Translations under genes and position numbers: made by a program
Part shown: positions 50,039-59,347 of the stretch, piece by piece
Layout: the number at the start of each line of letters is the position of its first letter
Numbering within the stretch: the first letter of the stretch is position 1
From: DATLGB01 sp964242305
GTDB taxonomy: Bacteria > Actinomycetota > Thermoleophilia > Solirubrobacterales > Solirubrobacteraceae
DNA length: 64,000 bases
Reading direction: 5' to 3'
Assembly (NCBI GenBank): GCA_964242305.1
Contig: CAXTBB010000003.1
Location: forward strand, 1 to 64,000
The notes under the pieces: generated by a model
Told to the model about the DNA's origin: nothing
The model's database searches: none
Seen by the model: only the letters and a program-made list of their open reading frames with translations

Positions 50039-51529
50039 TCACCGCGACGGCAGCCGGGTGAACCGGCACGCGACGAGGGTGAAGAAGAGGATCGGCATGA
50101 TCTCCGTCATGGCCGTGGCGGGATCGCCGCGCAGCAGCGTGCCCTGACAGGCCGCACACAGGGGTGCTGCGACCGCCGCGAGGGTCAGCCGGTCGCGCGG
50201 TGCCGTTCGGTACGCCGACTCGATCGCCGCGGTCGCGGCGCCGAAGAGCACGAAGACGATCAGCACCCAGAGATTGCCGCCGTCGACGTACGCCCAGCCC
50301 CACACGGAGACGGAGGTCGCCAGCGTCTGGGCGGCGCGCGGGAAGATCAGCTTGCCCGTCGGCGGTGGCTTGGACGCCCAGAACTGCGAGGGCACCATGG
50401 CGAAGACGGTCCCCAGGAACTGCCGGCCGTTGCCGTGGCCGCTCAGCTCGACGTAGCGGTGCGCGTTGATCTCCTGCTGGAACATCGCGAAGTCCGGACT
50501 GGTCAGCATCTGCTTCGACAGTGACGCGGTCTCCGCGGTGCGCTGGTTGTAGCGGAAGTAGTCCGCGAGCGGATACACGAAGAGCGTGCCGAAGATCAAA
50601 GCCACGGCGAAGAGCCGGAAGCGCCGCGGAGTGACGAGCGGAAAGACGGCGAGCAGCAACAGCAACGCGACCTCGACGAAACGGCTCCGGGGATTGGAGA
50701 GCGGGTTGTCGGCCAGCAGAACGCCGAGCGAGAGCGCCGCCAGAAGCCCCGTGACGAACACGCCGCGCCGGACCGGTCGGTTGGCATCCCGTGCCGCCAC
50801 CCGCTGCACCCGCCTCCAGCTGACCGTGAGGAAGAGCGCGACGAAGACGGGGATGCCGTCCAGCACGAGGCGTATGAGTCCACTCGCCTTGTTCTGCAGC
50901 AGGTACAACCTCGTATCGCTCGGGCTGACGCCCAGGAACGCCGCGGTCGCGTTCTGTCGCGAGCTGAAGCGCGTCGCGAGACCGAAGCGAAGGGTGAAGT
51001 ACGTGACCGCGACGAGGCCGATCGCTCCCACGACGGCCACGCGTCCGATCCGGACCGTGGGGGTCTGGAGTGCGCGAAGCAGGCGCCGGTGAGACCTCAG
51101 GTTCCCGAACGCGCGAACCCCGATCTCGTAGCCGGCCAGTCCGACGATGCACGTCAGCAGCGCCGCGACCTCGTCGCGGGTGCCGAACGTCTGACCGAAG
51201 AGCGGATACGTCTCGTTGACCGTGTTGGCGAGGGCCGCGATGCCGAAGAACACGTACACGAACACCCAGAACGTCACCGTCACCGGTCGGTTGGCGCCCC
51301 TGACCAGCAACAGGGCCAACCTCGCGCCGGAGTAGGCAGCGATGCCGAAGGCCAGCACCACCGACGGTCGCGAGAGCGACGTCAGGGTCAGCTGCGCGAC
51401 GAGCACGGGAAGGGCGATCAGCACGAGCGCACACGACAGCGCGAGCCCCCACGCGGTATCGCGCGAACGGTCTCCCCGGTCGACGCTCCGACCGCGTGCC
51501 GGCACCTGCGCTTCCGCCATCGAACTCAC
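50039..51529 (-). CDS. Oligosaccharide repeat-unit polymerase-like membrane protein
   Basis: A 496-residue membrane protein with about 12 helices, of the Wzy/EpsG-like type: WVFVYVFFGIAALANTV, external loop with FRYNQRTAETASLSKQ, YVELSGHGNGRQFLGTVFAM and PSQFWASKPPPTGKLIF. The R-rich external loops fit polymerases. Unlike 43383-45386 it lacks the ligase loop motif. GTG 51529 or ATG 51520 are possible starts. 9 bp separate it from the tyrosine kinase gene. Confidence 0.72.
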   Translation of the reverse strand: MSSMAEAQVPARGRSVDRGDRSRDTAWGLALSCALVLIALPVLVAQLTLTSLSRPSVVLAFGIAAYSGARLALLLVRGANRPVTVTFWVFVYVFFGIAALANTVNETYPLFGQTFGTRDEVAALLTCIVGLAGYEIGVRAFGNLRSHRRLLRALQTPTVRIGRVAVVGAIGLVAVTYFTLRFGLATRFSSRQNATAAFLGVSPSDTRLYLLQNKASGLIRLVLDGIPVFVALFLTVSWRRVQRVAARDANRPVRRGVFVTGLLAALSLGVLLADNPLSNPRSRFVEVALLLLLAVFPLVTPRRFRLFAVALIFGTLFVYPLADYFRYNQRTAETASLSKQMLTSPDFAMFQQEINAHRYVELSGHGNGRQFLGTVFAMVPSQFWASKPPPTGKLIFPRAAQTLATSVSVWGWAYVDGGNLWVLIVFVLFGAATAAIESAYRTAPRDRLTLAAVAAPLCAACQGTLLRGDPATAMTEIMPILFFTLVACRFTRLPSR

Positions 51530-51538
51530 CGCGGCGGG

Positions 51539-53278
51539 CTAGCGCTTCGTGTCGTGGCGCGACGCATCGCTCACGCCGGCCCCATTGGCCCTGGCGCCTT
51601 CGTCGGGCTCGACCGTTCGGCCGGCGGTCTCACCACGCACGAGCCGTTCCGCCGCGTCCGGCGCCAAGGCGGCGACGGTGCCGCGAGCGCCGGCCGGATC
51701 ACCGCGGCGGAGCCGGTGGCGCACCGCGGCGAACGGTCGCGGCAAGCGCGAGCCGGCGTCATAGGGGTACGCGTACGTGTAGTCATACTCGTCGGTGACT
51801 CCGGTGCGCACGCCGTTGAGGACGCTTCCGACGATCGGTGCGTTCGCCTGCTCGAGCAGTTCGACTGCGCGCGCGAACGAGCGACGCTTGCCGCGTCTGG
51901 CCGACGCGACCATGAGGACGCCGTCCACGTTCTGAGTGATGGAGACCGCGTCCGGGACCGGCAGCACCGGCGGGCAGTCGACCAGCACGTAGTCGGCCTG
52001 ATCGGCGACCGCTCGGAGGATCTCGCCCGTCCTGGCCAGCGACAGGACCTCCGAGGGATTGGGCACGAGCGGGCCCGCCGCGAGGATCCGCAACCCCGGC
52101 TGCTCTTCGATGTCGTGGAGACACGCCTGCAGCTCGTCGCCGAGGACGACCGAGATGAAGCCAACGTTGTTGTCGACGCCGAAGAAGGACTCGATGCGCG
52201 GTCGACGCAGGTCGAGGTCGACGATGACGACACGGTGCCCGGCGCGCGCGAGGGCGACGGCGAGGTTCGCCGTGGTCGCCGTCTTGCCGTCCCCCGCCGA
52301 GGGGCTGGTGACCGCCAGCAGCCGCACGCTGCGCTCGCTCACCCGGTCGAGGATCTGCAACGAGGATCGAAGCAGGCGGTACGCCTCCGATGCCGGCGCC
52401 TGCGGACGATCGAACGAGACGACGTAGCCCCGCCGTGGGTTGGACCATTCACGGACCCGTGGGACGAGCGCGAGCACGGGCCGCCCTCCGCTCGCGCGGT
52501 CCAGATCGTCCTTCGACAGGATGGAATCGTCAAGCCGATCGCGGAGAACGGCGGCCAGCAGGCCGGCGACGAGCCCGAGGACGATGGCCACGAGCAGGTT
52601 CAACACCACGTTCGGCGAGGCCGGCGCGTCGGCCTTCGTGGCCTGGCGGAGGATGCTGCCGCCCGCCCGCGAGAGATCTCCGCTGGCGCGCAGATCGGCG
52701 AGCGAGTTCTGGAAGGTGGCGAGCGAGGCCTGGATCGACGGGATCTGCGGGTCGTTGGGCTTGAGCCTCCGGCGCACCTTGCGAAGGCTCGACACCTGCG
52801 CCCGCAGCGCCTTCGCCGTTTTCAGATAGTCCTGCGTCCGCGACTTGCGGCGCTCGGTCAGGTACGTGATGGCGTAGACGTTCGCCAGTTGCCGGGCCCG
52901 CCGGGCGGAGGGGTTGCGGACGACGAACGCGAGTGCGTCGGTGTCGGGGACGGCCGTGATCGAGACCTTGGGGATGGACCCCACCCGCCGCTTGACGGTG
53001 GTTCGCACCGCGTCGCCCTTGGCGAAGGCGATCTCGTTGGTCAGGGCGCGATTGAGCAGATCGGGACTCGAGAACTGCGATCCGGCGTCGTCGTCGATGC
53101 TGCGGCGCACGTCCTCGGCGATCAGCACCGTGGCCCGTGACGAATACTCCGGCGTCTGCAGGGCGCTGAGGGCAACGCCGGCGGCGATCACGGCGGCGGT
53201 CGTGAACAGGATGAGCCACCGGCGCCGCTTCAGGATCTGGAGAAGCTCTCCGACGTCGATGTCTGAATGTTCCTGCAC
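51539..53278 (-). CDS. BY-type tyrosine kinase/polysaccharide co-polymerase
   Basis: A 579-residue fusion of Wzz-like chain-length domain and bacterial tyrosine kinase. Two helices (21-39 and 225-246) flank an external part; Walker A SPSAGDGKT at 325-333, Walker A' VVIVDLDLRRPR near 350. A Tyr cluster DEYDYTYAYPY lies near 508, but about 70 residues, Arg-rich, follow it, so the cluster is not at the extreme C-terminus as in CapB/Wzc. GTG 53278 has a GGAG 6 bases upstream. It should control chain length and export of the polysaccharide. Confidence 0.88.
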   Translation of the reverse strand: MQEHSDIDVGELLQILKRRRWLILFTTAAVIAAGVALSALQTPEYSSRATVLIAEDVRRSIDDDAGSQFSSPDLLNRALTNEIAFAKGDAVRTTVKRRVGSIPKVSITAVPDTDALAFVVRNPSARRARQLANVYAITYLTERRKSRTQDYLKTAKALRAQVSSLRKVRRRLKPNDPQIPSIQASLATFQNSLADLRASGDLSRAGGSILRQATKADAPASPNVVLNLLVAIVLGLVAGLLAAVLRDRLDDSILSKDDLDRASGGRPVLALVPRVREWSNPRRGYVVSFDRPQAPASEAYRLLRSSLQILDRVSERSVRLLAVTSPSAGDGKTATTANLAVALARAGHRVVIVDLDLRRPRIESFFGVDNNVGFISVVLGDELQACLHDIEEQPGLRILAAGPLVPNPSEVLSLARTGEILRAVADQADYVLVDCPPVLPVPDAVSITQNVDGVLMVASARRGKRRSFARAVELLEQANAPIVGSVLNGVRTGVTDEYDYTYAYPYDAGSRLPRPFAAVRHRLRRGDPAGARGTVAALAPDAAERLVRGETAGRTVEPDEGARANGAGVSDASRHDTKR

Positions 53279-53318
53279 GTCGGCTCCAAATGAACGTGCC
53301 GGACTCAAGCGGCGAATG

Positions 53319-54263
53319 CTAGCCCCAGATCGGCCCCGGACGCCGCAGGTACTCGGCCAGACGCGCGTTGTCGGCACGGCATCCGTCGACGATGCGCGCT
53401 CTTGTCTGCGCGGACATCGCGACGTCGACAGACCCGGTTTCCCGGAGCGCGAACCGCTTGAAGCGTTCGCGCACGGTGTGGGGAATCCGCCGGCGGACCC
53501 GAAAGGTGTAGGCACCGGACATCAGGAGGCGCCGCCAGAGGTACGGGACGGAGCGTGCCTGCTCCGACCGATTGAGCACCTGCTCCCGGTCGATCCGCAA
53601 CTGACGGGGATCGAGGCCCAACGAGGCCACGAACGCGCCGACGGCGGCCTCGCGATCCGCGACGTACTCCTCGAACACGATCACGCTGACCGCATCGCGT
53701 CCGAAGGCGTCGAGCCAGGGTTCGAGCTGCATCCAGTAGCGGCCGTAATCGACGAAGGTGTCGTCCCGTTCCACGGCTTCGTCGAACCGCTGGTCCGCGA
53801 CTATGCCCCAGGCGGTCTGAAGTCGGAACTGGCTGATCGCACGGGCCACCGGTTCCCGCACGAGGTAGACGATGCGAGCGTCGGGGCTCAGACGCTTTGC
53901 GAGATCGGCGACCGTCGGCTGGTGCGGGATCATCGAGTACCCGGTGGACCCGTCAAAGCGGAGGCCGGCGCCGGCCGTGTACATGTCCCGGTACAACGCG
54001 CGAGCGATGTCCGGCCGTCCCAGTGCCCGGTTGAGCACCCATGCTTCTTTGACGTGTGGCGGGACGATGGCGGGGTGCGTGCCCAGGTCGGCGCAGAATC
54101 CCGTCGTCCCGGCGCGCATGGCACCGATGACGAAGATGTCAGGAACGGGCACCGCCGCGTCTCCGAGATCATCGGCCGGCCCCGACGCGGCCCGCGGGAC
54201 GTTGAGCCCTTCGGACCGCAGTGCCTCTTCGAGGCTCAGCCCTCTGTGGTTTCTCCTGGGCAC
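53319..54263 (-). CDS. PAPS-dependent sulfotransferase
   Basis: A 314-residue sulfotransferase. The 5'-phosphosulfate loop is IGAMRAGTTGFCADLGTHP (about 46-64), and the 3'-phosphate site is RIVYLVREPVARAISQFRL. ERDDTFVDYGRYWMQLEPWL fits glycan sulfotransferases of the NDST/heparan type. Placed between a BY-kinase and a flippase, it is likely to add sulfate to the locus polysaccharide. Start GTG 54263. Confidence 0.85.
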   Translation of the reverse strand: MPRRNHRGLSLEEALRSEGLNVPRAASGPADDLGDAAVPVPDIFVIGAMRAGTTGFCADLGTHPAIVPPHVKEAWVLNRALGRPDIARALYRDMYTAGAGLRFDGSTGYSMIPHQPTVADLAKRLSPDARIVYLVREPVARAISQFRLQTAWGIVADQRFDEAVERDDTFVDYGRYWMQLEPWLDAFGRDAVSVIVFEEYVADREAAVGAFVASLGLDPRQLRIDREQVLNRSEQARSVPYLWRRLLMSGAYTFRVRRRIPHTVRERFKRFALRETGSVDVAMSAQTRARIVDGCRADNARLAEYLRRPGPIWG

Positions 54264-54296
54264 GCGCGACCGACGAAAAGATACCCGCGGTGCGCG

Positions 54297-55508
54297 CTAG
54301 CCGTCTGCCAGAGCAGTGGGCAGACGATGTTTCGACGCCTGCCACCAGAGGGCCACGGTGGTCGCCGTCGCCCCGACGGCGATGCCGCCGGCGGCGGCTT
54401 GCGCACCGCTCAGGCACGCGCCCGCGCTCCCGAGCGCGAACATCGTCGCGGCGCCCGACAGGCGAACCCGGAACGTCGACTTCAGCACGTCGGCGGCGCG
54501 AAGGATCGCGAGCGCGCCGAGTCCGAAGGCCGCAGCCGCCTGCCCCCAGATGAACCACGGGACGATCCCGCGGGCGGCCTCCCACGAGCCACCCAGGAAC
54601 TCCTCGCCGACCGAGCGAGGCACGAGCAACGCACCGACACCCCAGGCGATCGTCGCCAGCAGAGCCACCACGCCACTGACGAAACCGACGGTCCAGACGG
54701 CGTCGGACGAGCCTGCGCTCCGCGCCCTCGAGACAACGGGGAACAGCGCGATCCGGGAGGCGCTGAGCGCGACCTGGATCGGCCCGAAGATGAGCTGCGC
54801 GCCCCGGAAGCCTGCGGAGGCGGTCAGGCCGACAAAGAGACCCACGCAGATGAGGACCGCCTGCGCGGAACCGTAGAGCGCGAGGAATTCGCCGGCGTAG
54901 CGGCCGCCGCTGGCCCTCCGGGCGCGCCACCACCCCACCGCGGCCGATGGGCGGGGCGAGCAGCGGCACTGAACGGCACCGAGCACACCGCAGGCGACCC
55001 CGCACCCGCACCACAACCAGACGAGCCCGGCAGGCGAATGTGGCGAGATGACCACGAGACCGGCAGCGAAACCGGCCATCCACGTCGCGTCGTTTGCGAA
55101 GGCCTGCCGCGGCCGACCCGAAGCGAAGAACGCGAACCGCCAGACGTCCTGGACGAACAACAGCGGGGCGCAGAGGCAGAGAGCAGCAGCGGTCGACGCT
55201 CCACCCGACAGCGCGAGGACGCCCCCCACGGCCATCACCGGTATTCCCGCGAACAGCGCCGCGCCGGACGCGTCTCTGAACAGCTCGTGCTGCTCGGGCC
55301 CTTCCAGTCGGGCGCCCTGAACCGCGACGACCTCGGCGGTGAACGCCTCGACCGTCCCGAGCAGCACGACGTAGATGACGTAGGCCACGCCGAACGCACC
55401 GAACTCCTCCGGGCTCGCCGACCGCGCGACCGCGATGGCGAGCAGAAAGCTCGTGCCGCTGAACAAGGCCTGATCGCCGACACCCCACAGCAGGCGCGCG
55501 ATCCTCAC
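54297..55508 (-). CDS. Polysaccharide flippase (Wzx-like, MOP superfamily)
   Basis: A 403-residue membrane protein with about 12 helices. The start MRIARLLWGVGDQALFSGTS followed by FLLAIAVARSASPEEFGAFG is typical of Wzx-like translocases, which flip lipid-linked repeat units across the membrane. It starts with GTG 55508 and lies divergent from the methyltransferase at 55567, 58 bp away, so that space must carry promoters for both directions. Confidence 0.78.
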   Translation of the reverse strand: MRIARLLWGVGDQALFSGTSFLLAIAVARSASPEEFGAFGVAYVIYVVLLGTVEAFTAEVVAVQGARLEGPEQHELFRDASGAALFAGIPVMAVGGVLALSGGASTAAALCLCAPLLFVQDVWRFAFFASGRPRQAFANDATWMAGFAAGLVVISPHSPAGLVWLWCGCGVACGVLGAVQCRCSPRPSAAVGWWRARRASGGRYAGEFLALYGSAQAVLICVGLFVGLTASAGFRGAQLIFGPIQVALSASRIALFPVVSRARSAGSSDAVWTVGFVSGVVALLATIAWGVGALLVPRSVGEEFLGGSWEAARGIVPWFIWGQAAAAFGLGALAILRAADVLKSTFRVRLSGAATMFALGSAGACLSGAQAAAGGIAVGATATTVALWWQASKHRLPTALADG

Positions 55509-55566
55509 CGACCAGACCCTATTCGCACCGGGCGGGACGATCTACGCTCTCCGCTCGCTCCGATCG

Positions 55567-56295
55567 ATGACCCGAACGCCCGTCACCGAAGCCGCGTTTC
55601 CGATCGCCCTGCCCGCGCGCTATCAGTACGGCTGGAAGGCGGCGTTCGACGCCGAGGTGGCACTCAGGACTCGCGCCGGTCAGCGCATCCTCGACGTGGG
55701 CTCGGGTCGGCATCCCGTCATGGACCGCGACCAGCGCCCGCCGGGGGCCACCTACGTCGGTCTCGACCTCTCGGGCCCGGAGCTCCGCGCGGCCACACCG
55801 GGGAGCTACGACGAGGTCGTCGTCGCCGATGTCGTCAGTCCGATCCCAGCGCTGGCCGGCTCGATCGACCTCGCGGTCAGCTGGCAGGTGTTCGAACACG
55901 TCCGCCCGCTGGGGGTCGCGATCGAGAACCTGCGCACCTACCTCCGTCCGGGCGGTCATCTGATCAGCCTGTTCTCCGGCGGGCTCTCGGCCTTCGGGAT
56001 CGCGAACCGGGTCCTGCCCGACCGGATGGGCGGGGCGATCGTCTCGCGGATCATGCGACGACGAGCGGCGAACCGGCCGGTGTTCCCCGCGTTCTACGAC
56101 GACTGCACCGCCGCCCGTCTCGAGGTCATCACGCGGGCGTGGTCGGAGGTGGAGATCCGGCCCCTGTACCGCGGCGCCACCTATTTCCACTTCTCCAAGC
56201 TGCTGGGGCGGGCGTACCTCGCCTATGAGAACACCGCGGTGCGCGTCGGCGCCGACAACCTCGCCACGCACTACCTCCTCATCGCCCGCCGGTGA
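55567..56295 (+). CDS. SAM-dependent methyltransferase (class I)
   Basis: A 242-residue protein with the methyltransferase core: RILDVGSGRHPVMD (motif I, 41-54), TYVGLDLSGPELR, DLAVSWQVFEHVRPLGVAI and LRPGGHLISLFSGGL. The end YENTAVRVGADNLATHYLLI fits small-molecule or sugar methylation. It overlaps the next methyltransferase by 4 bp (GTGA). Confidence 0.82.
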   Translation: MTRTPVTEAAFPIALPARYQYGWKAAFDAEVALRTRAGQRILDVGSGRHPVMDRDQRPPGATYVGLDLSGPELRAATPGSYDEVVVADVVSPIPALAGSIDLAVSWQVFEHVRPLGVAIENLRTYLRPGGHLISLFSGGLSAFGIANRVLPDRMGGAIVSRIMRRRAANRPVFPAFYDDCTAARLEVITRAWSEVEIRPLYRGATYFHFSKLLGRAYLAYENTAVRVGADNLATHYLLIARR

Positions 56296-57092
56296 CCGGG
56301 TCGTCGTTCCAGGAGCAGGCGCACGGGGCGCAGCACGATTACCGCGCGGGCTCCCCCCACCTGCGCCACGCCCACCTGTATGACGGCTTCGTCGGCCGCC
56401 TGGGACAGACGCTCGAGGAGATCCGCGGCCTGGGGCTCGACCCGACCGTCCTCGAGATCGGCGCCGGTGACGGCGCCTTCGTCGAGCCGCTGCTGGGCTT
56501 CGGCGCGGACGTGACGGCAACGGAGATGTCGCGGCATTCCGTCGAAACGCTCGTCGCGCGCTACGGCCGCGAGGAGCGCTTCGACGCCGTGCTCGACGCC
56601 GACGGCAGCCTCGCCCCGCTCGGCGACCGGCGCTTCTCGGCGATCCTCTACGCCTCCGTCCTGCACCACATTCCCGATTACGTCGCGGCGATCGACGTCG
56701 CGATCGATCGCCATCTCAGCCCGGGCGGGACGCTCGTGTCCATCCAGGACCCGATGTGGTACCCCGGCCTCGCCAGGGGCGTCCGGCCCGCCAGCGACGC
56801 GGCGTACCTGAGCTGGAGGCTGCGGCAGGGTGAGCTCCTGCGCGGCGTCGCGGCGCGGGTCCGCCGCGCCCGCGGCGGGCACGACGAGGACGAGTCGGCC
56901 GACATGGTCGAGTACCACGTCGTCCGCAGCGGGGTCAATCAGCGCGAGATCGTGGCGGCGATCGACGCCCGGTTCGAGCGCGTCGAGGTCGAGGAGTACT
57001 GGTCGACCCAGTCAGCCGTCCTCCAGCGGGCCGGCGAGGCGTTGCGCCTGCGCAACACCTTCGCGCTCTGGTGCCGGGGCTTCGCCGGATAG
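56292..57092 (+). CDS. SAM-dependent methyltransferase (class I), second
   Basis: A 266-residue protein from GTG 56292. SAM core: TVLEIGAGDGAFVEPLLGFG, ADVTATEMSRHSVETL, FSAILYASVLHHIPDYVAAI and LSPGGTLVSIQDPMWYPG. It resembles methyltransferases acting on glycans or lipid-linked sugars. The last 81 bp overlap the convergent epimerase gene, the longest overlap of the window. Confidence 0.8.
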   Translation: MTGSSFQEQAHGAQHDYRAGSPHLRHAHLYDGFVGRLGQTLEEIRGLGLDPTVLEIGAGDGAFVEPLLGFGADVTATEMSRHSVETLVARYGREERFDAVLDADGSLAPLGDRRFSAILYASVLHHIPDYVAAIDVAIDRHLSPGGTLVSIQDPMWYPGLARGVRPASDAAYLSWRLRQGELLRGVAARVRRARGGHDEDESADMVEYHVVRSGVNQREIVAAIDARFERVEVEEYWSTQSAVLQRAGEALRLRNTFALWCRGFAG

Positions 57093-58082
57093 CGCGCTGC
57101 GCTGCACCTGGTCGAAGATCCATTCGTAGGTGCGCTTCAGCCCGTCGACGAGCGGCGTGGACGGCTGCCACCCGAGGCGCTGCTGGATCATCGTGTTGTC
57201 ACTGTTGCGGCCGCGGACGCCGAGGGGCGCAGACAGATTGTGGTGGCGACTGACCTCGATGCCCGCGATCGCGCTGACGATGTCGACGAGCTGGTTGATG
57301 GACACCATCTCGCTGGACCCGAGGTTGATCGGCTCGTCGATGTCGGAGTCCATGATCATCCGCGTGCCCTTCACGCAGTCGTCGATGTACGTGAAGCTCC
57401 GGGTCTGCTCCCCGTCGCCCCAGACCTCGATCTCGTGACGGCCGGAGAGCACCGCCTCGGCGACCTTGCGGCAGATGGCGGCGGGCGCCTTCTCGCGGCC
57501 GCCGGTCCAGGTGCCCTCGGGGCCATAGACGTTGTGGTAGCGGGCGACGCGGGTGACGATCCCGAAGTCCTCGCTGAAGTGGCGGCACATTCGCTCTGAG
57601 AAGAGCTTCTCCCAGCCGTAGCCGTCCTCGGGCATCGCCGGATAGGCGTCCGTCTCCGCCAACGGCTTCAGATCCTCGCTCACCTGCTTGTCGCCGGCAT
57701 AGACGCAGGCCGACGACGCGTAGAAGAACCGCTCGGCACCAGCCTCGCAGGCGGCTTTGAGCAGGTGGGTGTTGATGAGCACGGACAGCATGCAGAGCGC
57801 CTTGTTGTTCTCGATGAAGCCCATGCCGCCCATGTCGGCCGCGAGGTTGTAGACCTCCGTCACACCGGCCGTGGCCTCGCGGCAGGCGTCGAGCTCCTGG
57901 AGGTCGGCCATGACGTTCTCGGCGCCCGGCTCGACGCGGTACCACTGGTTGGTGGGCTTGAAGTCCACCGAGCGCACGGACGCACCCTGGCGCTGGAGGG
58001 CGGCGACGAGGGCCCCACCGATGAAGCCACCGCCACCGGCGACGAGGACCAACCGTCCGCCGGATCGACGCGAGTCGGTCAC
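57012..58082 (-). CDS. GDP-mannose 3,5-epimerase-like NAD-dependent epimerase
   Basis: A 356-residue extended short-chain dehydrogenase. NAD loop GGGGFIGG at 16-23; Cys126 (SSACVYAGDKQ), Tyr155 and Lys159 (YGWEK) match, with the same spacing, Cys145/Tyr174/Lys178 of plant GDP-mannose 3,5-epimerase. GTWTGGREKAPAAICRK, GDGEQTRSFTYIDDCVKGTR and GVRGRNSDN also match. Expected product is GDP-L-galactose and/or GDP-L-gulose. GTG 58082 chosen (58094 possible); the longer frame to 58157 overlaps the upstream gene. The last 27 residues go beyond the usual family end and lie in the antisense overlap. Confidence 0.85.
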   Translation of the reverse strand: MTDSRRSGGRLVLVAGGGGFIGGALVAALQRQGASVRSVDFKPTNQWYRVEPGAENVMADLQELDACREATAGVTEVYNLAADMGGMGFIENNKALCMLSVLINTHLLKAACEAGAERFFYASSACVYAGDKQVSEDLKPLAETDAYPAMPEDGYGWEKLFSERMCRHFSEDFGIVTRVARYHNVYGPEGTWTGGREKAPAAICRKVAEAVLSGRHEIEVWGDGEQTRSFTYIDDCVKGTRMIMDSDIDEPINLGSSEMVSINQLVDIVSAIAGIEVSRHHNLSAPLGVRGRNSDNTMIQQRLGWQPSTPLVDGLKRTYEWIFDQVQRSALSGEAPAPEREGVAQAQRLAGPLEDG

Positions 58083-58086
58083 CCGC

Positions 58087-59280
58087 TCAGCCACCGGCGA
58101 CCGCGCGTAGACAGGAATCGAAGTGCTCGGCGAACTTCGGGACGCTGAAGTGCTCATCGGCGAACGCCTTGGCCACCCGTCCGCGAGCGACGACGTCCTC
58201 CGGGTTGCCTTGGATCATGTGAATGACTTTCGGGAATTCAGCCGGGTCGCTTGAGTCGACGACCCAGCCCGCACCGGATTCCCGGATGATCCTGGCCACC
58301 TCGCCGGTGGGGTTGACGGCGGCCAGGACCGGAAGGCCGTAGGCCATGAAGTTCATGAGCTTGCTCGGGATGTTGAACTCCCCACCGGTGTGTCGCTGGG
58401 TGACGAGGGCGACCGTGGCGGACTGCAACTCGCGCTCGAGGTCGGCGTCGTCGAGCAGTCCGACCATGCGCACCCGATCGGTGCGGATCGCCGCGCGCGC
58501 CGCCGCGGCGGCCATGCCCTCGCCGGTGATCACGATGCGCACGTCCGGGTTGAGGTCGGTCCGGCGTTCGAAGCCGTCGACCAGGTCGGCGAGCCCCTGG
58601 GAGAACCCGATGTTGCCCATCGAGAGGAGACGGACGGTTGGTGCCTCCGGCCCGGCGAGGCTCCGCGTCGCTGACGGCACCCGGGTGGCCGGGTCGTAGA
58701 TGAGCTCGATCTTGGCCTCCGGAACGCCCTTCGCGGTGAGGTTGTCGGTGAACGCTCGCGACAGGACGACGATGCGCTCGGCCGACCGGTAGGCGGCGGC
58801 TTCGAGCATGCGCGACACGCGGATGACGGGGCTGCGCTCGTCGATCAGTCCCGACGCGGTCGCGCCGTCGGGGAGGATGTCGTGGAGCCACAGCACCCAC
58901 GGCGTCTCGCGCACCCGTCCGTGCAGGATCGCCGTCAGCAGAGCCGGGAAGGACGGGGACGTGGCGACGATGACGTCCGGGCGACCGAGGAACGGCAGCG
59001 CGGCGGTGTGGGCGGCCGCGTAGCTGAGCTCCTGCCGGTAGCGCTGCCGCGCCGTGTCGCGGCCGACCCACAACGGGAGCCGCAGCACGGGGACGCCGTC
59101 GCGGACCTCGCGATAGGGGCGTCGCCGGATCCCCCACCGCCGGTCGGGATAGTGCGGATGGGCGGCGACGACGTCGATGTCGTGCCCCCGCTCGCGCAGG
59201 CCACGAGCCCACGTCGCGCTGACCGGGCCGATGCCGGTCGGCTCCGGCGCGTAGTTGTAGCTCCAGAGTTGGATCCTCAC
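58087..59280 (-). CDS. GT4 family glycosyltransferase (WcaI-like)
   Basis: A 397-residue GT-B enzyme. Start MRIQLWSYNYAPEPTGIGPV is typical of WcaI-like colanic-acid glycosyltransferases; it also has VLWLHDILPDGATASGLI, RLLSMGNIGFSQGLADLVDG and the C-terminal acceptor block HTGGEFNIPSKLMNFMAYGL. Start GTG 59280. It is 4 bp from the epimerase gene and should transfer a fucose- or galactose-type sugar in the same pathway. Confidence 0.85.
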   Translation of the reverse strand: MRIQLWSYNYAPEPTGIGPVSATWARGLRERGHDIDVVAAHPHYPDRRWGIRRRPYREVRDGVPVLRLPLWVGRDTARQRYRQELSYAAAHTAALPFLGRPDVIVATSPSFPALLTAILHGRVRETPWVLWLHDILPDGATASGLIDERSPVIRVSRMLEAAAYRSAERIVVLSRAFTDNLTAKGVPEAKIELIYDPATRVPSATRSLAGPEAPTVRLLSMGNIGFSQGLADLVDGFERRTDLNPDVRIVITGEGMAAAAARAAIRTDRVRMVGLLDDADLERELQSATVALVTQRHTGGEFNIPSKLMNFMAYGLPVLAAVNPTGEVARIIRESGAGWVVDSSDPAEFPKVIHMIQGNPEDVVARGRVAKAFADEHFSVPKFAEHFDSCLRAVAGG

Positions 59281-59347
59281 ACCGGCACCCGCTGCGTGCG
59301 GAGCCGGGCGAGCGCCGCCGGGCGGTGCCGGTGCTCGACGCGTTGGG

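Noticed and set aside
52914..56228. A 1104-codon open frame on the plus strand across kinase, sulfotransferase and flippase genes
   Set aside because: It is antisense to three clear family members and its translation is low-complexity Arg/Pro/Gly; long shadow frames are normal at this GC content.
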